The notes beneath the pieces were generated by a model. It worked only from the letters and a program-made list of their open reading frames with translations. It made no database searches and had not been told where the DNA came from. Below, in pieces: positions 23,948-31,281 of a stretch of DNA of 64,000 nucleotides (position 1 is its first letter; the number at the start of each line of letters is the position of its first letter). Source of the DNA: an uncultured Candidatus Saccharibacteria bacterium (GTDB lineage Bacteria > Patescibacteriota > Saccharimonadia > Saccharimonadales > Saccharimonadaceae); the NCBI GenBank assembly GCA_948288625.1, contig CAOHYA010000001.1, positions 496,001-560,000 of the forward strand, written 5' to 3'. The position numbers and the translations under genes are program-made.

Positions 23948-25000
23948 TTACGCAGCCTGGGCGACGAACACGCGTTGGTTTGGCTGGTCGCGCCGCGCTT
24001 GAGCGAAGCCTCGGACATTGCCCGAGAATTCCATCCTGTCGACCAGCTGCTCGACCACGTGCGCCGGCAGATGGGTCGCCTGCTTGGCCACCTTTGCCAT
24101 CTTCATGCGCGTCTTCCACTCATCCTTGGGGATGGGCTTCAATGCGTGCTCGAAGGGTGACATGTGCCCGTTACGGCTCAGGCGATCAGCCGTCCTGAAG
24201 TCAGCTTCCAGGTCGATGATGCTCCTGTCGTGAGTGAGGTAACTCACGCGGGCGCAACGAGCGGTTACCGCCTTGACGGCCAGTTCGGGGTGCTTCTTCG
24301 CCCACTTTCGCTCTTCCTTCTGGATGAACGGCAGGTGCAACTCCCCTTCCTTGAGCAGCTTCGGCGTCGACGCGTCGTAGGACTCCTTCATCATCTTGGC
24401 GATGGTTCGGATCTCACCTTGGGCGTTCTCGTCGGTACGCAGGTTGAAGAAGTTGTCCCACTCCGTCGCCGTGACGATGATCGTGTGCCACATGAACGGT
24501 TCGAGCAGACGGTTCGTCAACCCCTTCGTCGTCTTCAGGGTCGTCTTCAGCTTGTGAATCGAATCCTTCGGATTGTCGAGGCGGTTCACGAGGTGAAGAA
24601 CGAACTCGTTGAAGTCGTCATTCACTTCATCTTGCCACTTCTCCCAGTGTCGAAGCACGAAGTCCGGCGAAAGCGTCAGGCTGAGCGCGTACCACACCTG
24701 TGAGGTAGCGGCATCACCCCATGTCTGAATCGCCTTTTCCAGCTTCTTTCCTTCCAGCGGCGCACCGGCATTCATTCCAGCGACCGCCGTTCCGAATTCC
24801 TCCGGTACGAAAGTGTCTTCGACGAGTGCCTTCAGCTGCTTCTTGGCCGGGATAGCTCGAGAACTCGCCGAGTTGCGCGAGAAGTCTCGGTGCGTGTTGA
24901 ATTCTGCCAGCACGATGCGTGGCAGCGTGATAACCATCGTCGTTGCGCGATGGCCTCTCTTCGTGACCGAATCGGCCTCGATGGTGCATGAATAGGCCAT
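23948..25000 (-). CDS. thyX: Flavin-dependent thymidylate synthase (large ThyX variant)
   Basis: About 350 residues. The ThyX signature appears as THRDFSRNSASSRAIP (family RHRxxSxNxxSxR), with MSPFEHAL and SGNVRGFAQARR near the C-terminus. The enzyme makes dTMP from dUMP using methylene-tetrahydrofolate, FAD and NADPH. The protein is longer than the classical 220-residue enzyme because of an inserted helical middle, as in some phage and environmental ThyX. ATG at 25000 is preferred over an in-frame upstream start because AGAGGG lies 5 bases before it. Codons are strongly G/C3-biased compared with dcd and tmk downstream, suggesting a different history. Confidence 0.9.
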   Translation of the reverse strand: MAYSCTIEADSVTKRGHRATTMVITLPRIVLAEFNTHRDFSRNSASSRAIPAKKQLKALVEDTFVPEEFGTAVAGMNAGAPLEGKKLEKAIQTWGDAATSQVWYALSLTLSPDFVLRHWEKWQDEVNDDFNEFVLHLVNRLDNPKDSIHKLKTTLKTTKGLTNRLLEPFMWHTIIVTATEWDNFFNLRTDENAQGEIRTIAKMMKESYDASTPKLLKEGELHLPFIQKEERKWAKKHPELAVKAVTARCARVSYLTHDRSIIDLEADFRTADRLSRNGHMSPFEHALKPIPKDEWKTRMKMAKVAKQATHLPAHVVEQLVDRMEFSGNVRGFAQARRDQPNQRVFVAQAA

Positions 25001-25049
25001 GTGGCCCTCTTTTCTCTCGAGATTGTTTGGGTACGACCCACCTCCGTAT

Positions 25050-25055
25050 ACTATA
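25050..25055 (-). promoter_or_regulatory. -10 box of the thyX promoter
   Basis: TATAGT on the minus strand; the leader of about 43 bases contains a small TGGGT-CGT-ACCCA hairpin before the ribosome site. Confidence 0.5.
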
Positions 25056-25105
25056 CCTAATTTAAACGTACTTTTCCACAATTATTGAAACTACATTTAT
25101 AATGC

Positions 25106-25134
25106 TTGCTATTTAACAATACTTATGATATATT
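25106..25134 (+). promoter_or_regulatory. Promoter of the 25204 gene
   Basis: TTGCTA (25106-25111) and TATATT (25129-25134) are separated by 17 bases. The leader of about 70 bases shows no recognised structure. Confidence 0.55.
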
Positions 25135-25203
25135 CATGCGCAGAAGACGCTATAACACCAAAACGCCCTCTCAATAAAAGTTTTACTCAATCCGTGAAGG
25201 GAT

Positions 25204-26037
25204 ATGAAAACCATGACAAACCATGCAGAAGCACAGCCAACTATCAACAATAGTGGTGAAAATTCTGCTGTAGGGCCGATGGTTGAGTCTAAAGGTGTTC
25301 CGCGACGAGAGATAAGTATTAACGCCGATTTTCTTTCTCAGAAGGAACAAGAGTTACTTGCTGAATTAAGGCAACTCGCTGACGAACGAGAAGCTCGTGC
25401 TTTATCGATGGCCGAGCCGCTTTTAGATAACGCGGCCGTCGACCTTATTCAAGGAACTGCTGTTGCAGGCCATCAAAATGAAAGCAAAGCGCTCGTAAGT
25501 AACTTTATTCAAATTACTGAAGTACATGCCGGAAGCCTGTCACCCGTTGAAAGAGAAAAGCTTGCAGGAGCAATATTGAATCGTGTCAAGAAAATTGGCC
25601 GTAGTGGAATCCGTAGAGTTGCCCGAAACAAGATCGAGTTTATGACTCAACAACTTTCCGATAAGAAAGCTGAACACACACAGTTACAATTAGAGCATGC
25701 GAAGCTCAAAATCGAGTCGGCAGGCTTAGTTAGTACGACGAAAGAATCGGTAGATACATTACGCAAGAATTATCAAGGGGATATCGATATTCTCGAAGAA
25801 GTGGATATTCTTGAAGCAAATGTTGATGCCGCAATCACTCCGCGATTACAGTTTGGCAAAAATGAACTCATTGAGCTTCACGTTGAAACAGCTGAATTAG
25901 AAGCTATGGTGGCTCATGTTGGTAACGATACGCTCAGTCCTGCGCGCGGTACCGAAATTGCCGCGATTAAAGCTACGCGTTTTGGTGAAAAAGCGATACA
26001 GCAAGTAAGAAGTACTTATTCCGCAATCACGAAATAA
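25204..26037 (+). CDS. Hypothetical coiled-coil protein
   Basis: An unrecognised 277-residue soluble protein dominated by helices with heptad-like spacing: about 45-65 (KEQELLAELRQLADEREARA), 140-185 and 215-235. The N-terminus is Asn/Glu-rich and probably disordered. No signal peptide or membrane helix. AAGGG lies just before; the ATG at 25204 is only 2 bases away, so translation may start at the in-frame ATG 25213. It is a single-gene unit with its own promoter and terminator, convergent with rplA. A structural or cytoskeleton-like role is possible but unsupported. Confidence 0.75.
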   Translation: MKTMTNHAEAQPTINNSGENSAVGPMVESKGVPRREISINADFLSQKEQELLAELRQLADEREARALSMAEPLLDNAAVDLIQGTAVAGHQNESKALVSNFIQITEVHAGSLSPVEREKLAGAILNRVKKIGRSGIRRVARNKIEFMTQQLSDKKAEHTQLQLEHAKLKIESAGLVSTTKESVDTLRKNYQGDIDILEEVDILEANVDAAITPRLQFGKNELIELHVETAELEAMVAHVGNDTLSPARGTEIAAIKATRFGEKAIQQVRSTYSAITK

Positions 26038-26043
26038 AAAAAT

Positions 26044-26073
26044 AAAAATCCGCCTCTCACGAAGCGGATTTTT
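26044..26073. terminator. Bidirectional terminator between the coiled-coil gene and rplA
   Basis: A 10-bp stem AAAAATCCGC with GCGGATTTTT and a 10-base loop, with T-rich sequence on both sides. Confidence 0.88.
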
Positions 26074-26092
26074 ATTTTAGGCGGATTCGCTA

Positions 26093-27097
26093 TTAGTTAA
26101 CGAAGTTTTCAACCTTAATAGCTGGGCCCATAGTCGAGCTGACGCTAATAGATTTTACGTAGCTTCCCTTGATGCTGGTAGGCTTTTGAGCGATAAGGCT
26201 GTCGAAGAAGCTTTTGGCGTTCTCTGAGAGCTTGTCGGTACCAAAGCTCACTTTGCCGATACCAAGGTGAACAATAGCTTGCTTGTCGACACGGTATTCA
26301 ACTTTACCAGCTTTAGCTTCGGTAACGGCCTTGGCGACATCAGTAGCGACTGAACCGCTCTTAGGGTTTGGCATAAGGCCGCGTGGACCGAGCAAACGAG
26401 CGTACTTACCGAGACGTGGCATGTATTGTGGAGTCGCGATAAGGATATCGAAGTCGATTGTTTCTTTATCGAGTTGCGCCAAGAAGGTTTCGTCACCAAC
26501 AACGTCAGCCCCAGCTGCTTGAGCGGCTTTGTGGTCGGCTTCAGGAGCAAATACGGCTACCTTGATAGTCTTACCGGTTCCGTGAGGAAGGCTCACGGTC
26601 GTACGGATGTTTTGGTCAGCTTGACGAGGGTCAACGCCGAGACGCACGTGGAACTCTACGGTTGCATCGAATTTCGACGGGCTTGTTTCGGCCGCGAGTG
26701 TGATTGCTTCGGCGAGCGGGTAAAGCTTACCAGCTTCAACTTTTTCAGCTGCTTTACGGTAGTTCTTACCACGACGTTCGATAAGAGGTCGAGTAACAGG
26801 CTTAGGGCCCTTTGAGACAGACGCTTCTTCGTCACCTGACGCAGAAGTAGTATCACCAGCTTCTTTACGAGCTTCTTTTTCAGCTTTCGCTTCAGCTTCG
26901 GCGATAGCTTTCGCACTTCGCTTACCGGCTTTCGCTGTTTTTTCTTCTGTTGGTTCAACGGCAATCGCTTCGGTGACGACAACTTCTGGCGCGCTCGCAC
27001 TAGCAATAGCTGCTTCGATTTCAGCGATAGTGTTCTTGTCGCTCACTTCGAGCTTTAATTCAGCTGCTTTTTCAAGCAATTCGGCTTTTTTGGCCAT
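26093..27097 (-). CDS. rplA: Ribosomal protein L1 with long N-terminal extension
   Basis: About 334 residues versus about 230 in most bacteria. Residues about 110-334 are a standard L1: RGKNYRKAAEKVEAGKLYPL, VEFHVRLGVDPRQADQNIR, LGPRGLMPNPKSGSVATD. The first 105 residues are an extra region: a helical KKAELLEKAAELKLEVSD unit followed by an Ala/Glu/Lys-rich linker. L1 binds 23S rRNA at the E-site stalk and represses its own mRNA in many bacteria. ATG at 27097 has AAGGG 8 bases upstream. It is detached from rplK by the divergent FAD oxidase gene. A short ORF overlaps its start. Confidence 0.95.
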   Translation of the reverse strand: MAKKAELLEKAAELKLEVSDKNTIAEIEAAIASASAPEVVVTEAIAVEPTEEKTAKAGKRSAKAIAEAEAKAEKEARKEAGDTTSASGDEEASVSKGPKPVTRPLIERRGKNYRKAAEKVEAGKLYPLAEAITLAAETSPSKFDATVEFHVRLGVDPRQADQNIRTTVSLPHGTGKTIKVAVFAPEADHKAAQAAGADVVGDETFLAQLDKETIDFDILIATPQYMPRLGKYARLLGPRGLMPNPKSGSVATDVAKAVTEAKAGKVEYRVDKQAIVHLGIGKVSFGTDKLSENAKSFFDSLIAQKPTSIKGSYVKSISVSSTMGPAIKVENFVN

Positions 27098-27136
27098 AGG
27101 TATAACCCTTTCTGTGGTGCAAACGGCTTTCAAGGC
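27062..27136 (-). other. 24-codon upstream ORF overlapping the rplA start
   Basis: ATG at 27136 with AAGGAG 10 bases upstream opens a frame of 24 codons (MLGGLESRLHHRKG...) ending inside rplA in another frame. Ribosomes entering here would pass over the rplA ribosome site, so it could couple or limit L1 synthesis. The same bases (TGGGAGG ... CACCACAG) could instead form an L1-binding leader. Confidence 0.4.
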
Positions 27137-27162
27137 CTCCCAGCATTGATTTGTATCTCCTT

Positions 27163-27168
27163 ATTATA
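27163..27168 (-). promoter_or_regulatory. -10 box of the rplA promoter
   Basis: TATAAT on the minus strand, about 66 bases upstream of the rplA ATG. The -35 region is weak. Confidence 0.6.
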
Positions 27169-27242
27169 GCACGAATAGCCAAGTTTTGCTAGAGGCAAAG
27201 CTCTGACTCCAAGAAAGTATTGCGCTCTACCTCCATTAAGCT

Positions 27243-27248
27243 TATGAT
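27243..27248 (+). promoter_or_regulatory. -10 box of a leaderless promoter (second FAD oxidase)
   Basis: TATGAT followed by 8 bases and the ATG at 27257, with no ribosome site. Confidence 0.6.
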
Positions 27249-27256
27249 AAACACAT

Positions 27257-28921
27257 ATGATTGACTTGAAAGATAAGCTCCAGCAGACCTCTTTTAGTGG
27301 TGAGCTGGACGACAGTGCAGAGACCAAGGAATTTTACTCACACGATGCTTCGATGTTCGAGATTGCACCAGAGCTGGTTGCGTCTCCGAAGACGGCCGAA
27401 GACGTAGTGACGTTAGTTAAGTTCGTTGCAGCTAATAAACAAAATAATCCTGAGCTTTCGCTGACTGCCCGCAGTGCCGGTACCGATATGTCGGGTGCGG
27501 CAATCAACGACTCGATCATCGTCGACTTCAACAAGCACTTGAACCAGCTTATTTCTATGGACGCCACTCAAGCTGTCGTGCAACCAGGTATGTTCTTCCG
27601 TGACTTTGACCTTGAAACGATTAAGTTCGATGCGCTTCTGCCCTCTTATCCGGCGAGCCGCGACCTATGTTCCGTCGGAGGCATGGTAAATAACAACTCT
27701 GGAGGTGAAAAGTCACTTGAGTTCGGTAAGACAGATCAATACGTTCCTGAACTTAAATTCGTTTTCGCCGATGGCGTCGAACGTGTCGTAAAGCCTCTCA
27801 CGAAAACCCAACTTATCGCTAAAATGGGCCAAAATGATTTTGAAGGTCGAGTATATAAAGACCTATTCGAGCTCATCGAAGCCAATTACGACCTTATCAA
27901 AGCCTCAAAGCCTAACGTCAGCAAAGACTCGACCGGGTATCATTTGTGGAATGTATGGGATCGTGAAACCGGTATCTTTGATCTAACGCAGGCTATCATT
28001 GGTGCGCAAGGTACCCTTGGGTTCGTGACCGAGTCAACCTTCAGGCTCGTGCCGCGTCCTAAGCACTCCGGTCTGTTGGTCCTTTTCTTACGTGATATCG
28101 ACGACCTTGGTGAGCTTATCGCGACTGTCGTGAAGCACAAGCCGGCATCGTTCGAAGGCTTTGACGACCAAACGCTGCTGTTGGCCATGAAATTCATGCC
28201 AAGCTTTCTTACCTTCCTTGGCCCGGTAAAGTTCATTCACTTGCTCTTTACGCTCATCCCAGAGGCCTTTCAAATGCTCAAGGGGATTCCGAAGCTCGTA
28301 CTGATGATCGAATTTACCGCCGAAACTGAAGATGAAGTTCGTAAAAAAGTACATGCCCTGCACGGTGAGCTAAAACCCTTCCGGGCTCGATACGAAATTA
28401 ACGGCTTCGAAGAAGACCCGAGCGAAGGTTCCAGTGAAAAGTTCTGGATCTTGCGCCGCCGTAGCTTCCAGTTACTCAGAAGCAAGGTGAAAGACAAGCA
28501 TACCGCACCCTTCATTGACGACTTCGTGGTAAACCCTGAATACCTGCCTGAATTCTTCCCTAAAATCCGTGAAATCATTAAAAAGTATAAGTTGTTCGCG
28601 ACGATTGCCGGGCACATGGGTGACGGTAACTTCCATATCATTCCACTTATGAAGCTGGAAGATCCGACTGACCGTGCCAAGCTTGAACCGGCCATGCGTG
28701 AAGTAAATAACCTAGTGCTAAGCTACAAAGGCTCGCTCAGCGGTGAGCATAACGATGGTTTAGTCCGCGGCCCATGGTTGAAAGATATGTACGGCGAAGA
28801 AGTACTCGAGCTCTTCAAAAAGACGAAGGATATCTTTGACCCAGATCACATTTTCAATCCTCGCAAGAAAGCCAATGCCACCTGGGAATACACCTTCTCT
28901 CATATTCGCGATCACTTCTAG
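27257..28921 (+). CDS. FAD-binding oxidase of the GlcD / D-lactate dehydrogenase type (second copy)
   Basis: A 554-residue paralog of the protein at 1148-2812, with identical length and shared motifs: TARSAGTDMSGAAINDSI, GGMVNNNSGGEKSLEFG, GAQGTLGFVTESTFRLV, GHMGDGNFHIIPLMK and GEHNDGLVRGPWL. It should oxidise a 2-hydroxy acid with FAD. It too lacks a C-terminal iron-sulphur module. It is a single-gene leaderless unit inserted between rplA and rplK on the opposite strand, closed by a terminator. Sequence differences are spread over the whole length, so the duplication is old or the two were acquired separately. Substrates may differ. Confidence 0.92.
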   Translation: MIDLKDKLQQTSFSGELDDSAETKEFYSHDASMFEIAPELVASPKTAEDVVTLVKFVAANKQNNPELSLTARSAGTDMSGAAINDSIIVDFNKHLNQLISMDATQAVVQPGMFFRDFDLETIKFDALLPSYPASRDLCSVGGMVNNNSGGEKSLEFGKTDQYVPELKFVFADGVERVVKPLTKTQLIAKMGQNDFEGRVYKDLFELIEANYDLIKASKPNVSKDSTGYHLWNVWDRETGIFDLTQAIIGAQGTLGFVTESTFRLVPRPKHSGLLVLFLRDIDDLGELIATVVKHKPASFEGFDDQTLLLAMKFMPSFLTFLGPVKFIHLLFTLIPEAFQMLKGIPKLVLMIEFTAETEDEVRKKVHALHGELKPFRARYEINGFEEDPSEGSSEKFWILRRRSFQLLRSKVKDKHTAPFIDDFVVNPEYLPEFFPKIREIIKKYKLFATIAGHMGDGNFHIIPLMKLEDPTDRAKLEPAMREVNNLVLSYKGSLSGEHNDGLVRGPWLKDMYGEEVLELFKKTKDIFDPDHIFNPRKKANATWEYTFSHIRDHF

Positions 28922-28939
28922 ATAAGGATTGAACCAATA

Positions 28940-28968
28940 AAAATACCCGCCATGACGACGGGTATTTT
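28940..28968. terminator. Bidirectional terminator
   Basis: A 10-bp stem AAAATACCCG with CGGGTATTTT and a 9-base loop between the convergent FAD oxidase gene and the 28985 gene. T-rich on both sides. Confidence 0.85.
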
Positions 28969-28984
28969 ATTTTGCCACAATCTT

Positions 28985-29281
28985 TTACGCGATAATATGA
29001 ACGCCGTCAGGCGAGACAGTAAAGAATCCATGACGGAGACCATAATTAAGGCCGTATGAAAGCGAGGTTGAATCGAGCGTACCCATCTTCCTCGAAAGGC
29101 TCTTGTCTATTTTGTCCATTACATCACTCACGTGCATTGGTTTGGACTGACCTGCCACGGCAAATGCTATTTCTTGGGCAATTGTTTTCATGTGTTCGAT
29201 GCGTGCAATTGTCGGGAGTGTCTCGACCAGTGGTGGGGCTGCGGCAAAACGTTCATAACGATCTTCGGTACTTTGTGCCAT
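28985..29281 (-). CDS. Hypothetical protein, possible winged-helix
   Basis: About 98 residues. I take ATG 29281 (MAQSTEDRYERF); a longer frame upstream would run through an inverted repeat. The C-terminal half, KPMHVSDVMDKIDKSLSRKM then LSYGLNYGLRHGFFTVSPDG, looks like a small winged-helix fold of the kind that reads DNA or mediates protein contacts, but I cannot assign a family. No membrane segment. A weak GGAAC lies 6 bases before the start. It lies directly after rplK, separated by an 11-bp inverted repeat that may be its operator or the rplK terminator. Confidence 0.7.
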   Translation of the reverse strand: MAQSTEDRYERFAAAPPLVETLPTIARIEHMKTIAQEIAFAVAGQSKPMHVSDVMDKIDKSLSRKMGTLDSTSLSYGLNYGLRHGFFTVSPDGVHIIA

Positions 29282-29310
29282 ATATTGTTCCGTTCTTAGA
29301 ATGATAATAA

Positions 29311-29340
29311 ATAGAATAGTACCATACGATACTATTCTAT
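29311..29340. terminator. Perfect 11-bp inverted repeat (terminator or operator)
   Basis: ATAGAATAGTA, 8 bases, TACTATTCTAT. On the minus strand it follows the rplK stop by 17 bases and is followed by TTATTATC, so it can be a weak terminator. It is also 30 bases upstream of a possible DNA-binding protein gene and could be its operator. Confidence 0.55.
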
Positions 29341-29357
29341 TAGAAAAAATCAATTAT

Positions 29358-29783
29358 TTATTCGGTAACTTCAACGCCCATTGAACGAGCAGTACCAGCA
29401 ATAACCTTGACGCGGCCATCAACGTCGATTGCGTTGAGTTGGTTCTTCTTGATTTCAGCGATTTCTTCAAGCTGAGCACGAGAGATTTTACCAACCTTGT
29501 CGGTGTGTGGCTTAGCGCTTCCCTTTTGAATACCCGCTTTTTCGCGGATAAGGTCGTCAACTGGTTGGCCGAGGCTGTTCCATGTGAACGTGCGGTCTTC
29601 GAACACTTGGATGTGTACGATGACGTCTTTACCCATGAGGTCTTTCGTCGCGTCGTTGAACGGGTTGATGAAGTCCATCATGTTAAGACCCCATTGACCG
29701 AGCGTAGAACCGACAGGAGGACCTGCAGTCGCACGACCGGCTGGGATACGTAGTTTCAAATTACCAATAATTTTCTTTGCCAT
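29358..29783 (-). CDS. rplK: Ribosomal protein L11
   Basis: A 141-residue L11 of normal length. LKLRIPAGRATAGPPVGSTL (N-terminal domain, thiostrepton and factor region), GLNMMDFINPFNDATKD and the RNA-binding C-terminal GTARSMGVEV are conserved. It binds the GTPase-associated centre of 23S rRNA. AAGGAAA lies 5 bases before the ATG, and TATAAT at 29842-29847 could start a leader of about 50 bases. It is usually cotranscribed with rplA; here a gene on the opposite strand and a small unknown gene intervene. Confidence 0.98.
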   Translation of the reverse strand: MAKKIIGNLKLRIPAGRATAGPPVGSTLGQWGLNMMDFINPFNDATKDLMGKDVIVHIQVFEDRTFTWNSLGQPVDDLIREKAGIQKGSAKPHTDKVGKISRAQLEEIAEIKKNQLNAIDVDGRVKVIAGTARSMGVEVTE

Positions 29784-29841
29784 AAATTTCCTTAATTTGT
29801 ACTAAATATAATTGAAGCGATATTTAGTGCGTAACTATACG

Positions 29842-29847
29842 ATTATA
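29842..29847 (-). promoter_or_regulatory. -10 box of the rplK promoter
   Basis: TATAAT on the minus strand about 59 bases upstream of the rplK ATG. Confidence 0.55.
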
Positions 29848-29881
29848 GCAGTTCTGAGGCTGCTTGTCCAGAGGTGGAGTG

Positions 29882-30250
29882 CTAGCGATGGATTATTGAC
29901 ATAGCCAGTTCGAACAGTTTGCGGTCAGTTTCGGTAATAAGGGGATGAGATCTGAGTGCATCTTCTATCTTCGCTTGGCTAATGAAGAATTCGCTTTTAT
30001 CAAGTTTTGATCTGCGAGGTTGAGCTAAATATGTCATGGTCGGGGCACCTTCGATGCCTAAGGTAGGCAATGCGTAGTCGATGTGTACAAGCATGTTATG
30101 TTTATTACCGATTCTATAAGCGGTACTTTCATACTTTTCCTTTTCATCGCGGCGAGCTTCTCGGAGCAACCCCTCTGGTGGAATATAAAGAGCGCTTTCT
30201 TTGTGAAGAATAACAGACACGTCGCCATAAAGTGATTCTGGTGAAGGCAT
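29882..30250 (-). CDS. Hypothetical protein, 122 residues
   Basis: I do not recognise this protein. It is soluble, of mixed composition, with LHKESALYIPPEGLLREARR near the N-terminus and a helical C-terminus (SQAKIEDALRSHPLITETDR). No signal peptide or metal motif. The ATG at 30250 lies 8 bases after a TATAGT box, so the message is probably leaderless; the box directly abuts the nusG terminator stem. It occupies the place between nusG and rplK, which are adjacent in most bacteria. Confidence 0.75.
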   Translation of the reverse strand: MPSPESLYGDVSVILHKESALYIPPEGLLREARRDEKEKYESTAYRIGNKHNMLVHIDYALPTLGIEGAPTMTYLAQPRRSKLDKSEFFISQAKIEDALRSHPLITETDRKLFELAMSIIHR

Positions 30251-30258
30251 TTCATGTC

Positions 30259-30264
30259 ACTATA
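30259..30264 (-). promoter_or_regulatory. -10 box of a leaderless promoter fused to the nusG terminator
   Basis: TATAGT on the minus strand, 8 bases before the ATG at 30250. Its first bases are the end of the terminator U-tract, so one operon ends exactly where the next begins. Confidence 0.6.
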
Positions 30265-30297
30265 AAAGAAGGCTTCACATAAGTAAAGCCTTCTTTT
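30264..30297 (-). terminator. Rho-independent terminator of secE-nusG
   Basis: A 12-bp stem AAAAGAAGGCTT with AAGCCTTCTTTT and a 10-base loop, 15 bases after the nusG stop. Confidence 0.85.
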
Positions 30298-30312
30298 TAA
30301 TGTACTGGTAAA

Positions 30313-30858
30313 CTACACTTTCTTAACTTGTAGCGCGTCGAGCTCGACTGAAGTGTCACGGCCGAACATGCTGACCATAACTTTGACCTTACCTTTTTGG
30401 TTGTCGATTTCAGAGATTGAGCCATCGAAGCCTTTGAAAGGACCGTCGGTAATGCTGACAACTTCGCCTTCCTGGAAGTCGATGAAGTGCTTAGGGTCTT
30501 CGACACCCATACGCTTCTTGATCTTACGGATCTCGTCGTCAGACACGGGAGTTGGCTGAGTACTTGTACCTACGAAGCCAGTAACACCAGGAGTGTTTCG
30601 TACGATGTACCAGGTTTCATCGGTTAGTTTCATTTCAACCAGGGCATACCCTTGGAAAATTTTCTTTTCTACTACCTTACGTTTACCGTTTTTGATTTCA
30701 ATTTGCTTTTCCTTTGGCACCATGACGTCGAAAATTTTGTCAGCCATGTCGACGGCATTAATACGTTGACGAATACTGTCGGCTACTTTTTCCTCGTACC
30801 CACTGTAAGTGTGGATGGCGTACCATTGGCGAGATGAGTCATATCGATTATTAGACAT
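30313..30858 (-). CDS. nusG: Transcription termination/antitermination factor NusG
   Basis: A 181-residue NusG: N-terminal NGN domain (QWYAIHTYSGYEEKVADSIR, VPKEKQIEIKNGKRK, GYALVEMKLTDETWYIVRNT, PGVTGFVG) that binds RNA polymerase, and a C-terminal KOW domain (EGEVVSITDGPFKGFDGSIS) that contacts S10 or Rho. AAGGA lies 7 bases before the ATG. It follows secE by 12 bases, the universal gene pair, and is closed by a clear terminator rather than running into rplK. Confidence 0.98.
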   Translation of the reverse strand: MSNNRYDSSRQWYAIHTYSGYEEKVADSIRQRINAVDMADKIFDVMVPKEKQIEIKNGKRKVVEKKIFQGYALVEMKLTDETWYIVRNTPGVTGFVGTSTQPTPVSDDEIRKIKKRMGVEDPKHFIDFQEGEVVSITDGPFKGFDGSISEIDNQKGKVKVMVSMFGRDTSVELDALQVKKV

Positions 30859-30870
30859 TATAATTCCTTA

Positions 30871-31203
30871 TTAATTAATCATTAATTCAAAAATAAATTT
30901 AAAGAAGGCATCGAGTAGCAAAATAACCACGACGAAGAAGATGCTAAACAGAATAACTGCCAGCGTAAGACCCCAGGTTGCTTTGCGTGTCGGCCAGCGA
31001 ACTTGCTTTAGCTCAAGCCAGGCACCTTTGAAATACCCACCAATGCCGTAAAGTGCTTTCGTGAACCAATTTTTTGGTTCTTTGGCTTGCTTTACTTTTT
31101 TGGTTGCTTTGACCGCTTTCGTGCCGGCACTTTTTTTAGCAGCGCTTTTGGCGGGTGCCGAATCAGTTGCCTTGATGCGAGTGACGTTTTTAGACTCTGC
31201 CAC
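30871..31203 (-). CDS. secE: Preprotein translocase subunit SecE
   Basis: A 110-residue SecE. The C-terminal part has the family core YFKGAWLELKQVRWPTRKAT followed by one membrane helix (LTLAVILFSIFFVVVILLL). The N-terminal 45 residues are Lys/Ala-rich and probably disordered. It clamps SecY in the protein-export channel. GTG at 31203 with GGAGG 5 bases upstream. The leader contains a terminator-like hairpin between the predicted promoter and the ribosome site. Confidence 0.95.
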   Translation of the reverse strand: MAESKNVTRIKATDSAPAKSAAKKSAGTKAVKATKKVKQAKEPKNWFTKALYGIGGYFKGAWLELKQVRWPTRKATWGLTLAVILFSIFFVVVILLLDAFFKFIFELMIN

Positions 31204-31223
31204 TTTTTCCTCCCAAAATAAAA

Positions 31224-31241
31224 AGTCTGCTTCTGCAGACT
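31224..31241 (-). terminator. Terminator-like hairpin inside the secE leader
   Basis: AGTCTGC, TTCT, GCAGACT, followed on the minus strand by TTTTTATTTT. It lies between the predicted secE promoter and the secE ribosome site and also 40 bases after the sensor kinase stop, so it could end the kinase mRNA or attenuate secE-nusG. Confidence 0.7.
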
Positions 31242-31250
31242 GTCAAGTCA

Positions 31251-31256
31251 ACTATA
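31251..31256 (-). promoter_or_regulatory. Possible -10 box of secE-nusG
   Basis: TATAGT on the minus strand. Transcription would start about 3 bases before the hairpin at 31224-31241. Confidence 0.45.
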
Positions 31257-31281
31257 CACCATCAGTAGTAAAACGTCAATG

